DNA of 64,000 nt, taken from assembly GCA_034007705.1 (NCBI GenBank), contig JAVEQK010000006.1, forward strand, positions 1-64,000. Direction: 5' to 3'. The notes under the pieces were generated by a model, which was not told the DNA's origin, searched no databases, and worked only from the letters and a program-made list of their open reading frames with translations. Positions 1 through 6,953 of the stretch are shown piece after piece (the first letter of the stretch is position 1; each line of letters starts with the position of its first letter). The stretch is from UBA10518 sp022837185 (GTDB taxonomy: Bacteria; Desulfobacterota; Desulfobulbia; Desulfobulbales; Desulfobulbaceae). The translations under genes were made by a program, and so were the position numbers.

Positions 1-519
1 CCAACAAGTAATTATCCAGACCTGTACATTCTTACAAAAGTAAGGATGTCGCTGTAAAGCGAGAACAGGGTTACGAGTATTTGAACCAGCGACCTCATAA
101 GTTAATTGCTTAGAATAATTAATATTTATATTTTCTTACCTAACCTGGTATAAACCTTGATTATTGTCATTGCAAGTGATTCTTGAAAAATCATCGAGAT
201 CAGCGCTGCCTGTCTCGATGATTACTTTCTTTGCTTTGTTTCTTGGTCGCAAGAGCATCGCCTACCCTCTGATCGGCGTGATGAGGGGAGCGGGTCGAGC
301 GAACCGAAGAGCGACTAAGAGGGGAGCGCCTACGCCAACTTTTGTTGAGCGCCCGCCCTCTGGGTTGATTCGCCCTTCCGTGAAAAATTAGGAAAACCGT
401 CTGCGTACCGAGTGTAGGGACTGATAGGCAGGCTGTGTTACTGCCGATACAGTATCACAGACGAACACCATTTATCGGTTCCGCCTTCTCAAAAAACGCC
501 TTTTGATTGCTCGCGCTTT
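1..519. other. AT-richer non-coding left flank of the integrated element
   Basis: No convincing gene is seen here. The only open frame of any length (164-391, plus) has no ribosome-binding site and no recognisable domain. Near 70-105 the minus strand carries a short T-arm-like stretch (GGTTCAAAT) without a matching stem, perhaps a decayed tRNA end. The base composition is lower in GC than the chromosome to the right of 3831, fitting acquired DNA. The left end of the element was not found in the window. Confidence 0.4.
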
Positions 520-563
520 GCCCCGTGATGGTCTCCTTGTTTTACAAGGTGCCATCACGGGGC
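520..563. repeat. Long near-perfect hairpin upstream of the RHH gene
   Basis: Two arms of 12 bases (520-531 and 552-563) pair perfectly. Inside them 535-540 pairs with 544-549 around a TTT loop, with only a 3-by-2 internal bulge between the two stems. No T-tract follows on either strand, so it does not look like a simple terminator. In a small replicating element such a hairpin could be a single- or double-strand origin, a transfer origin or a protein-binding site; this role is inferred. Confidence 0.6.
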
Positions 564-706
564 TATCCCTATTGCCAACTTTGGTTTATGTCATAACATT
601 CTAATTTTTCGATTTATTTTGCTCTTCAATGATTGTTTAGCGAATTTATATTTCCACTTTTGGGTATATTTGGTGTATAAAATATGTAGGTTTTGGGATT
701 TTGTTT

Positions 707-735
707 TTGACATAACCCAAAAAATACCCTACAAG
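707..735 (+). promoter_or_regulatory. Candidate sigma-70 promoter of the RHH-rep unit
   Basis: A perfect TTGACA (707-712) is followed after 17 bases by TACAAG (730-735), a 4-of-6 match to the -10 box. The ATG of the RHH gene lies 24 bases further on, preceded by AGGGAG. The surrounding sequence is AT-rich with short repeats of the TTTTGGG/CCCAAAA type that could be operator sequences. Confidence 0.4.
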
Positions 736-758
736 GGAAATATCAGGGAGTTTTTATT

Positions 759-989
759 ATGGCGAAATCTACGGCGAAAGAAAGAGAAATCAGGTTCAAG
801 GTAAGCGAAGAAAAATATGAACTCATTCAAAAACATGCAGAAAGACATGATGAAACAGTCTCAGCCTTCGCCAGGCATGTTGTTATGGAAAAAGTGAATA
901 CGCTCGAGGCGCTACGCGCTCAATCGGTAGCTTCAGAAATGTTTGGTTTATTGAAGATGCTTCAAGAATCAGAACAAAAGGAAAAATAA
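759..989 (+). CDS. Ribbon-helix-helix protein, MobC/CopG-like
   Basis: A 76-residue protein whose first 45 residues read as a ribbon-helix-helix DNA-binding fold: a beta strand around EIRFKVSEEKY followed by two helices (ELIQKHAERHD and VSAFARHVVMEK). The C-terminal 30 residues are a charged helix. Such proteins serve as relaxosome accessory factors (MobC) or copy-number and promoter repressors on plasmids and integrative elements. It lies just upstream of the replication initiator and probably shares its transcript, so autoregulation or help in origin recognition is the likely role (inferred). The start has a good AGGGAG site 8 bases upstream. The exact family cannot be settled by eye. Confidence 0.7.
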   Translation: MAKSTAKEREIRFKVSEEKYELIQKHAERHDETVSAFARHVVMEKVNTLEALRAQSVASEMFGLLKMLQESEQKEK

Positions 990-1007
990 GTAACTCAAAA
1001 CAAAAAT

Positions 1008-1043
1008 CCCCCTGCTGTCTGTCGCCAAACTTCCAGCAGGGGG
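1008..1043. repeat. Inverted repeat between RHH gene and rep
   Basis: A perfect 10-base inverted repeat (1008-1017 with 1034-1043) separated by 16 bases occupies the gap between the two genes. It is GC-rich and is not followed by a run of T, so it is a weak candidate for a terminator. It could be an attenuator, or part of the replication or nicking origin that commonly lies next to rolling-circle initiator genes. Confidence 0.55.
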
Positions 1044-1077
1044 GCAAACCCTCCACCTCAACAGTAAAGGAGTTTGT

Positions 1078-2304
1078 GTGTCCAATCTACGTCCTCTTTC
1101 TGAGAAACGCAACTTTTCTTCTGCCCCGCGCACCGATGAAGCCGGAATAACATCATCGGTGCAAATAGCATCCGGCTTCAAAAAATCTCAGGTTTCTCCA
1201 GGGGTTGACAAACTGAAAGTGTCCCTTTGGCTCAACTGGGTAGATAATAAATTTTTATCCAGGCTGCAGATCCACAAATTAGGTCTTCAGGAAACAACAG
1301 GCCGGCAAAGTACGTCAATCAATTTCTCTTCTTCACCCTGGTCAAAGAGTTTTGTATTGCACAGGACGGGCACCACCAAGTTTTCCTATCGAATTACGAC
1401 CGGTGACGTAACTGTCTTGCTGAGTCCTCGCTCCGGCTCTTCTCGGATACATAATTGTCAAATTGAGATCGGTTCTGTTTCCTCCCAGGTGGATACACAA
1501 GGCATTTACCAAAAAATTATCAAATTCCTTGCCGACCAGGGCGGGAAGTTAATCAAGGAAATGGTCAGTGAAATTCACACTGCTGCTGATCTGGTCGGTA
1601 TACACATAAAGGATACTGAGTTTTCCGATAGTTCACGGTGGATAAAGCGTGCGAACGAATTCTCATACCATGAATACCGAGGGAGCCCCACCGGTATTTC
1701 CTTGGGTAAAGGCGGAATAATGCTCCGTATTTATGACAAAATACGAGAAATGAAGGTGAAAAAGGAAACTTCCAAGCAGGAATTTTTTTCCAAGAAATGG
1801 GGTTGCGATATTACAAAAACGCCAGTTACGCGGGTTGAGTTCCAGCTTCGGCGTGCTGTCTTGAAACAATTTACCGTTCCGGTAACCACTGTTGCCGAGG
1901 TCATGAAAAACCTTCAAGCTCTTTGGGGATATTGTACGCAAGTATGGTCCAGGTTTTGCGTAAACCCTGTTGACAGAAAGAATAATCACCAATCGCTGTC
2001 CAAGGTTTCAGAGTATTGGGCATTGGTGCAGTCTGCTGTTTTCTCCGGACTCAAAAAAATTGCCTCTCGGGTGATCCCGCAAAAGTGCGTGAAAAATATT
2101 TCTGCTCTTGCTCAGCAATTCCGCGGAATTGCTCAAACAATTGCCGCTTCCTGTGGTGTGGTCGATGGAAGCGTTGATGATGTCCATTATTGGTCACAAC
2201 GTATTCTCAAGGAAGAGCTTCAACTTTTCTACAATCGGGATTCCTCCGAATTCATTCGGCGCCAACAGATGCGGTTCAATGAATGCTATGTATCAGTTCT
2301 TTAA
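1078..2304 (+). CDS. Rep_trans-type replication initiation factor
   Basis: A 408-residue protein that resembles the replication initiation factor family (Rep_trans, as in pT181-type Rep proteins and the relaxases/initiators of Gram-positive integrative elements). The best signature is the stretch RIYDK (Tyr219, Asp220, Lys221), followed by TRVEFQLRR (Arg252, Glu254). The family nicks DNA with a tyrosine and starts rolling-circle synthesis. Translation starts at a GTG with AAAGGAG five bases upstream. Two interlocking inverted repeats sit inside the first 100 coding bases (1130-1179). Downstream are a small orphan gene and an integrase, so this is the replication module of an integrative element. 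The substrate sequence and the nicking tyrosine are inferred. Confidence 0.75.
   Translation: MSNLRPLSEKRNFSSAPRTDEAGITSSVQIASGFKKSQVSPGVDKLKVSLWLNWVDNKFLSRLQIHKLGLQETTGRQSTSINFSSSPWSKSFVLHRTGTTKFSYRITTGDVTVLLSPRSGSSRIHNCQIEIGSVSSQVDTQGIYQKIIKFLADQGGKLIKEMVSEIHTAADLVGIHIKDTEFSDSSRWIKRANEFSYHEYRGSPTGISLGKGGIMLRIYDKIREMKVKKETSKQEFFSKKWGCDITKTPVTRVEFQLRRAVLKQFTVPVTTVAEVMKNLQALWGYCTQVWSRFCVNPVDRKNNHQSLSKVSEYWALVQSAVFSGLKKIASRVIPQKCVKNISALAQQFRGIAQTIAASCGVVDGSVDDVHYWSQRILKEELQLFYNRDSSEFIRRQQMRFNECYVSVL
1130..1179. repeat. Two interlocking inverted repeats inside the 5' end of rep
   Basis: Positions 1130-1139 pair perfectly with 1153-1162 (10 bp), and 1138-1146 pair perfectly with 1171-1179 (9 bp). 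The two stems overlap and cross, so they cannot form together; they are alternative structures or recognition palindromes. pT181-type plasmids keep the double-strand origin inside the coding region of rep as a set of inverted repeats, so this is a natural candidate origin. Confidence 0.6.
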
Positions 2305-2315
2305 TGGGTGATCTT

Positions 2316-2561
2316 ATGAAAAAACATATATTGATTACATCAAATTCGATCACAATGGATTTTGATTCATTTTATCGAATATTACCGAATGATATTTTGA
2401 TGGTAGTACATGATTTTTCCGAAATGGCTAACTGTTCGATTGTCTTGTCTATTATAACTTACCTCAGGTCATTAAAGGATGTTCAGTCTGCTGCCTATCA
2501 GAATGGACTGGTAAAAGTTGTTTTCACGCAACCTTTCAAAGTCATTGCATGTGACGGCTGA
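2316..2561 (+). CDS. Small protein of the integrated element, function unknown
   Basis: An 81-residue frame starting MKKHILITSN, just after the rep stop codon, with GGGTGA upstream. I do not recognise a domain. The predicted protein has alternating hydrophobic strands and a helical middle and is neither clearly membrane-bound nor charged like a DNA-binding protein. An in-frame upstream ATG (2283) overlaps the rep gene and is less likely. It may be an accessory of replication or an excisionase, but nothing in the sequence shows this. Confidence 0.5.
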   Translation: MKKHILITSNSITMDFDSFYRILPNDILMVVHDFSEMANCSIVLSIITYLRSLKDVQSAAYQNGLVKVVFTQPFKVIACDG

Positions 2562-2601
2562 GCAAATTGAGGGACGTTTATAACGAGGGTTAGTTCTGGC
2601 T

Positions 2602-3825
2602 ATGTTCTTGACTGTTCCGGCATATTCGCATAATAATCTATGTATGCGAGGATCTATTTACAGTTGCCAGAAATGCCCGGTTTGCGGGAAAAGTTTTGTT
2701 TACCGTGAACGTAAAGGATACCTGTTCTGTCCTGCTCATCCAGATCAGCGGGCAGCAGGTTCCTTTTATGTCAAGTTCGGTCGTTCTATTCGCAAGCGGT
2801 TTAAGGATTTTGCGGAAGCGGAACGGTTTTTAATCGGTGTTCGCTACGAGGTGGATCGAGGAACTTTTGATCATCGTGACTATAATCATAATGCCCCACT
2901 CGGGTTTGCAAATTTGGCCTATCAGTGGCTTGCCGTCAAGCAAAACGAGGTCAAGCCCCGGTCTTATTCAAACCTGAATCGTTATATGCAATCGGCCATC
3001 GATGCTTGGCAGCAGAAGAATATCAAAACTATCGGGTATGCGGAGATTGAGGATTTTCTTCATTCTCAAAAGGTTGCAGATAAAACAAGGTCGAATATTC
3101 GTTCTTGTCTCCACACTTTCTGGACATGGTTGAAGAAACGCCAGGTCATCACCTCGCAGCACTTCCCGAATTTCCCTGAAATCAAGTATCAGCTCGGATT
3201 CCGCAAAATCGTTGACAAAGAAACGCAGAAATCCATTATTGACGAGGTGAAGCGGATCAGCTTCCATATTAACCCGAAAATCTGGCTCGGGATCAAATGG
3301 CTTGCCACCTATATCGCAATCCGCCCTGGTGAGCTCATCAAACTGCGGGAACGGGATATTGATTACCGTTTGGGTTATTTCATCGTTCTCCATACCAAGG
3401 AAGGGAAAGAAAAACTTGTTCCTATGCTGGAAGAGGATAAGGAATTGCTCCGTTCCCTTCCCACCGGATTACCTGAACTTGCCTTTTTCAGACATTTAGG
3501 GGGTATTTCCGGCTGCCGGCCTGGTGAACCGTTCGGTTCTCGGTACCTGTACAAGTGGTGGAAAAAAGCGTGTGATAATCTTGTGATTGAAGGGGTCGAT
3601 CTGTATGGCGGCACTCGTCACAGTTCCGCAACAGCTCTTCGGGAATTTCTCTCTCCTGAACAAATCAAACTCGGTACAATGCATTCCACCAACAAGGCAT
3701 TTGAAAGATACTTTCAGGCCGGTTCTGAGGATGCTCTCAGAGTCTTTCACCTGACCGCAGGTGCACCACCAATGCACCACCAAAAAAGCCGGTCAAAATC
3801 TGGCAAGTTATTGAAATATAAGTAA
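2602..3825 (+). CDS. int: Tyrosine recombinase / phage-type integrase
   Basis: A 407-residue site-specific recombinase. Residues 22-43 hold a CxxCxxC...C zinc-finger-like motif, followed by an Arm-binding region, a SAM-like core-binding domain (about 100-195) and the catalytic domain (200-375). Catalytic residues visible are Arg241 (IRPGEL), Lys266, Arg339 in GGTRHSS, His361 and the nucleophile Tyr370 in FERYF. The usual first His of the HxxR box is replaced by Gly. The gene reads toward ssrA and stops 5 bp from the tmRNA 3' end, the classic position for an integrase that uses this gene as its attachment site. An internal ATG at 2644 (MRGSIYSC) is a possible alternative start. Confidence 0.9.
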   Translation: MFLTVPAYSHNNLCMRGSIYSCQKCPVCGKSFVYRERKGYLFCPAHPDQRAAGSFYVKFGRSIRKRFKDFAEAERFLIGVRYEVDRGTFDHRDYNHNAPLGFANLAYQWLAVKQNEVKPRSYSNLNRYMQSAIDAWQQKNIKTIGYAEIEDFLHSQKVADKTRSNIRSCLHTFWTWLKKRQVITSQHFPNFPEIKYQLGFRKIVDKETQKSIIDEVKRISFHINPKIWLGIKWLATYIAIRPGELIKLRERDIDYRLGYFIVLHTKEGKEKLVPMLEEDKELLRSLPTGLPELAFFRHLGGISGCRPGEPFGSRYLYKWWKKACDNLVIEGVDLYGGTRHSSATALREFLSPEQIKLGTMHSTNKAFERYFQAGSEDALRVFHLTAGAPPMHHQKSRSKSGKLLKYK

Positions 3826-3830
3826 AAAAA

Positions 3831-3862
3831 TGGTGGAGGCGGCGGGAGTCGAACCCGCGTCC
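3831..3862 (-). other. Presumed attachment site in the 3' end of ssrA
   Basis: The T-arm and acceptor end of the tmRNA abut the integrase gene. Integrases of this class usually recombine within such a segment and restore the RNA gene on insertion. A second copy expected at the left end of the element was not found in positions 1-3830, so the element probably begins outside the window. Confidence 0.5.
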
Positions 3863-4189
3863 GGAAATACTCCCCTCACGTATCTACATGCTTAGTTCCT
3901 TGATTGAGTGTCGCGCCGGGTTCTCTCATGGAACCAGGATATTCCGACGCCAGCCTGCTTTATCTCGTCAGCGGGGCGACAGGCGCGCCAGGCCGACCAA
4001 CCCGCGAAGTCGGCGCTCCGAACCGGTCCAGCGGGTGAGGACCGGGGGAACGGCAGAGCAGGCTAAGCTGCTACTGCGTAGTTATAATCGTCTGCGATTA
4101 TATTTAGGTTCCGTCTTTTTTACGAGCTGACAGAATGCTCGGCATGCAACGTTGAGCTTACATATCCCCGTCGAATCCGTTTCGCCCCC
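3831..4189 (-). ncRNA. ssrA: Transfer-messenger RNA (tmRNA)
   Basis: The minus strand begins GGGGGCGAAACGGATTCGAC at 4189 and ends with a tRNA-like T-arm (GGTTCGACTCCCGCC) and CCA at 3831, about 359 nt, the usual length. The tag reading frame is at 4095-4063: it encodes ADDYNYAVAA followed by TAG, the standard alanine-ended degradation tag. The RNA rescues ribosomes stalled on broken messages together with SmpB, whose gene lies immediately upstream at 4280-4735. The 3' end is the insertion point of the element to the left. Confidence 0.95.
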
Positions 4190-4279
4190 ATATCAGAAGC
4201 CAGAGGACAGAAGACAGAGGACAGCTCATGTCATGATCAGTGTATGGCTGTTTCTCCTCCCTGTGTTGAAATTTTCTGT

Positions 4280-4735
4280 TCAATCCTTGCGGCGGATGGC
4301 TCTTTCCATCTCGCGCTCGGTCTGTTTTTCCTTGAGCGCGGCCCGCTTGTCGTACAGTTTCTTGCCGCGGGCCAAGCCGAGTTCTATCTTGGCCTTCCCA
4401 TTAGATATAAAGTATATCCTCAAAGGGATAAGCGCAATGCCCTTTTCGTGCAATTTGCCGATCAGCTTGCGGATTTCCCGGTTGTGGAGCAGGAGTTTGC
4501 GCACCCGCAAGGGGTCGGTGGGGTTGTGGGTGGCATAGGCGTACGGGGAAATATGGACGTTGTAGAGAAAGACCTCGCCGTTTTCCACCTTGGCGTAGCC
4601 GTCCTTGAGGTTGGCCCGGCCGGCCCGCAGCGATTTCACCTCCGGTCCGTTGAGGACGATGCCGGCCTCCAGGGTCCCCTCGATGTGATAATCATGGTAG
4701 GCCCGCTTGTTGGTGCAGACGATTCGCTTGGACAT
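4280..4735 (-). CDS. smpB: SsrA-binding protein SmpB
   Basis: A 151-residue protein, normal length for SmpB, which binds the tRNA-like part of tmRNA and escorts it to stalled ribosomes. It shows the family features: GPEVKSLRAGRANLKDGY near residue 30, YDKR after a beta barrel, and a lysine/arginine-rich C-terminal tail (EREMERAIRRKD) that enters the mRNA channel. It lies 17 bp after the ATPase gene (same strand, probably one transcript) and 90 bp before tmRNA, so the two partners of trans-translation are adjacent. Confidence 0.97.
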   Translation of the reverse strand: MSKRIVCTNKRAYHDYHIEGTLEAGIVLNGPEVKSLRAGRANLKDGYAKVENGEVFLYNVHISPYAYATHNPTDPLRVRKLLLHNREIRKLIGKLHEKGIALIPLRIYFISNGKAKIELGLARGKKLYDKRAALKEKQTEREMERAIRRKD

Positions 4736-4751
4736 CGATTCCTTCCCCGCT

Positions 4752-6572
4752 TCAATAGTCGCCGGTTACCCGCAGGGCTTCCTCGACGGTGGTGACTCCC
4801 TTCCTGACCTTGGCCCAGGCGTCCTCGCGCAGGGTGGTCATGCCTTCCCGCACCGCCACCTGCCGCAGTTCGGCATCCGAAGCCTTGTTCGACACCAGTT
4901 TCTTCATCTGCTCGGACATGGGAAATATCTCGAATACCGCGCAGCGGCCGAAATATCCGGTGCCCCGGCACTGGTGGCACCCCTTGCCCCGCTGCAGCTT
5001 GATCTCTCCCTTTTCGGTCAGCGGGAACCCCATCCGGTTCAGGTCCTCGGCACTGACGCTGTACGTTTCGGCACAATGAGGGCATATCCGGCGGACCAGC
5101 CGCTGGGCCAGGGCGCCGAGCATGGTGGAGGCGATCAGGAAAGACTCCAGCCCGAGGTCCTGCAGCCTGGTGATGCTGGCCACCGCATCGTTGGTGTGCA
5201 GGGTGGAGAAAACCAGGTGTCCGGTCAGGGCGGCCTGGACCGCATAGCTGGCGGTCTCCACGTCCCGGATCTCGCCGATCATGATGATGTCCGGGTCCTG
5301 GCGCAGGATGTTGCGCAGGATGGAGGAGAAGGTCACGTCGATCTGGGGCTGGACCGCAATCTGGTTGAACTCGTCATAGACCATTTCCACCGGGTCTTCC
5401 ACGGTGATGATGTTCTTGTCCGGGGTCGCCAGCTTTTTCAGCGTGGAATAAAGGGTGGTCGACTTGCCGCTGCCCGTCGGCCCGGTGACGAACACGAGGC
5501 CGTGGGGCGAACCGGCGAAGCTGTTGTAGACCACGGCATCGCGGCGGGAAAAACCCAGGTCGTTCAGGTCCTGGAAGATCACCTCCGGGTCGAGGATGCG
5601 CAAGACGGTCTTTTCGCCGAAGGCCACCGGCACGGTGGAAACGCGGATCTCGACGTCCCGCTTGTCCTCCCCCTGGCCGACCTTGATCCTGCCGTCCTGC
5701 GGCCTTCTTTTTTCGGCGATATCCAGCCGGCCCAGGGTCTTGAGTCGGGAGGTGATCGCCGAGTGCACAACCTTGGGCAGCTTGTAGATCGTGTGCAGGG
5801 CCCCGTCGATCCGGAAGCGGACCACGCAGGCGTCCCGCTTGGGTTCGATGTGAATATCGCTGGCCCGCTGGTCCAGGGCATAGTTGAACAGGTGGTTGAC
5901 CGCCGCCTTGATGTGCTGGTCGGTCGACGACAGCTCCTGGGACGAGGAGAGCTTGACATACTGCTCAAGGTTGCCGATATCGACGGACGGGCCCACCCCG
6001 GGGGCGCCGAACTGCACCTCGGCCGCGGAGATGGAGCGCTGGAAGCCGAAAAACTCGGCCAGCATCTTCTTGATGTCGCTCCTGGTGCTGAGATACCGCT
6101 GGACCTTGAGCTGGGTGGCCTGCTCGATATCCTCGAGCACGGTGCGGCCGTCCGGATTGCAGGTGACCACCTCGAGCACGCCGTTGCGGATGTCGAAGGG
6201 CAGGACCATGTGCTTGACCGCAAACGACCGGGGAATCGTCTTGGTGACGATCTCCATGTCCAGTTCCAGGGGGTCGAGCTTTTTGAAGGGGATCTTCAGC
6301 TTGAGGCTGATGGCCCGCATGATGATCTCTTCGGTGAGGATTCTCGTCGTGTCGCCCATGATGCCGAGACGGAGGGACACGACCAGGTCAAGAAGGTCCG
6401 GTTCGAGCTGGTTCAGGCGGCGCTTGTCGTCGCGCCTGCGGCCGCCGTACTTGCGGAGAATGAGCTGCCGCTGCTTCTCCTTCTGCTGCAGGACAAGCTT
6501 GCGCTGCTCCGGAGTAATCAGCCCCTCTTCGACCAACAGGTCAAGCAGGGCTTCACTGTTCAAAAAACTCAT
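4752..6572 (-). CDS. GspE/PilB-type secretion or pilus assembly ATPase
   Basis: A 606-residue AAA+ ATPase that powers type II secretion or type IV pilus extension from the cytoplasmic side of the inner membrane. It has an N-terminal MshEN-like region, the segment RASDIHIEP, a Walker A motif GPTGSGKST near residue 360, an Asp box with GEIRDVETA, and a tetracysteine zinc motif (CPHC and CHQC, about residues 496-530). The chosen ATG at 6572 has AAGGA upstream; the longer frame to 6617 lacks one. There are no other pilus or secretion genes beside it, so GspE and PilB cannot be told apart from context. Confidence 0.85.
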   Translation of the reverse strand: MSFLNSEALLDLLVEEGLITPEQRKLVLQQKEKQRQLILRKYGGRRRDDKRRLNQLEPDLLDLVVSLRLGIMGDTTRILTEEIIMRAISLKLKIPFKKLDPLELDMEIVTKTIPRSFAVKHMVLPFDIRNGVLEVVTCNPDGRTVLEDIEQATQLKVQRYLSTRSDIKKMLAEFFGFQRSISAAEVQFGAPGVGPSVDIGNLEQYVKLSSSQELSSTDQHIKAAVNHLFNYALDQRASDIHIEPKRDACVVRFRIDGALHTIYKLPKVVHSAITSRLKTLGRLDIAEKRRPQDGRIKVGQGEDKRDVEIRVSTVPVAFGEKTVLRILDPEVIFQDLNDLGFSRRDAVVYNSFAGSPHGLVFVTGPTGSGKSTTLYSTLKKLATPDKNIITVEDPVEMVYDEFNQIAVQPQIDVTFSSILRNILRQDPDIIMIGEIRDVETASYAVQAALTGHLVFSTLHTNDAVASITRLQDLGLESFLIASTMLGALAQRLVRRICPHCAETYSVSAEDLNRMGFPLTEKGEIKLQRGKGCHQCRGTGYFGRCAVFEIFPMSEQMKKLVSNKASDAELRQVAVREGMTTLREDAWAKVRKGVTTVEEALRVTGDY

Positions 6573-6953
6573 AGACGATTCCTTACCGCAGACGATTGAA
6601 GGGAACAGGTCTATCATCCCTCGACTTCAGGGGAGAATCAAGTACTTTTCGCGCAACCGGCTTCTCTTTCATGTCCCGGAGCCGGAGCAGATCTGCCTTT
6701 TCATCCACACAGGAAAATTTGCCATGACAGCGCCCCTGTCCGAAGCGACCCCAGTAAAATAATTCTCGCACCCCTTGTCAAAACAATTCCGGAGAATGAA
6801 CCGGGCCGGAAATCATCGGGGAAGGAGAGCCTGCCAACAAAAGTTTGCTGATTTATTTGAACCCGGGGCCTTCTCCATGGTAAAAAAGGATGAAATCATT
6901 TATTTTCCGGCGGACGTACCGCCTCATCCTGTATCCGAATCCCGGAGGACCTG
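6573..6953. other. Intergenic region between divergent genes
   Basis: The 381 bases separate the ATPase gene (minus) from the AsmA-like gene (plus). Apart from the candidate minus-strand promoter at 6753-6781 I see no gene or RNA. The asmA-like start is preceded by a purine-rich GGAGGA at about 6942-6949. Confidence 0.5.
6753..6781 (-). promoter_or_regulatory. Candidate sigma-70 promoter for the ATPase-smpB unit
   Basis: On the minus strand TTGACA (6781-6776) is followed after 17 bases by TTTACT (6758-6753), a 4-of-6 match to the -10 consensus. It lies about 180 bases upstream of the ATPase start. Confidence 0.4.

Noticed and set aside
70..110. tRNA-like end on the minus strand (GGTTCAAAT)
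   Set aside because: The flanking bases do not form a T-stem and no anticodon arm can be drawn, so it is at most a decayed fragment.
70..110. This same stretch as the left attachment copy of the tmRNA 3' end
   Set aside because: Only scattered identity to the ssrA end at 3831-3862; a real att duplication should be near-identical.
164..391. A 75-codon frame near the left edge
   Set aside because: No ribosome-binding site, no recognisable domain and a Pro/Arg-rich tail; not supported as a gene.
4201..4225. Short purine-rich repeats (AGAGGACAG units) upstream of ssrA
   Set aside because: Only two or three imperfect units; too short to call a repeat element.
4707..6599. A 630-codon open frame on the plus strand opposite the GspE/PilB-type gene
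   Set aside because: It mirrors a clear ATPase with intact Walker motifs on the minus strand, and its composition (His, Gly, Asp, Val rich) is typical of the antisense of a GC-rich gene.
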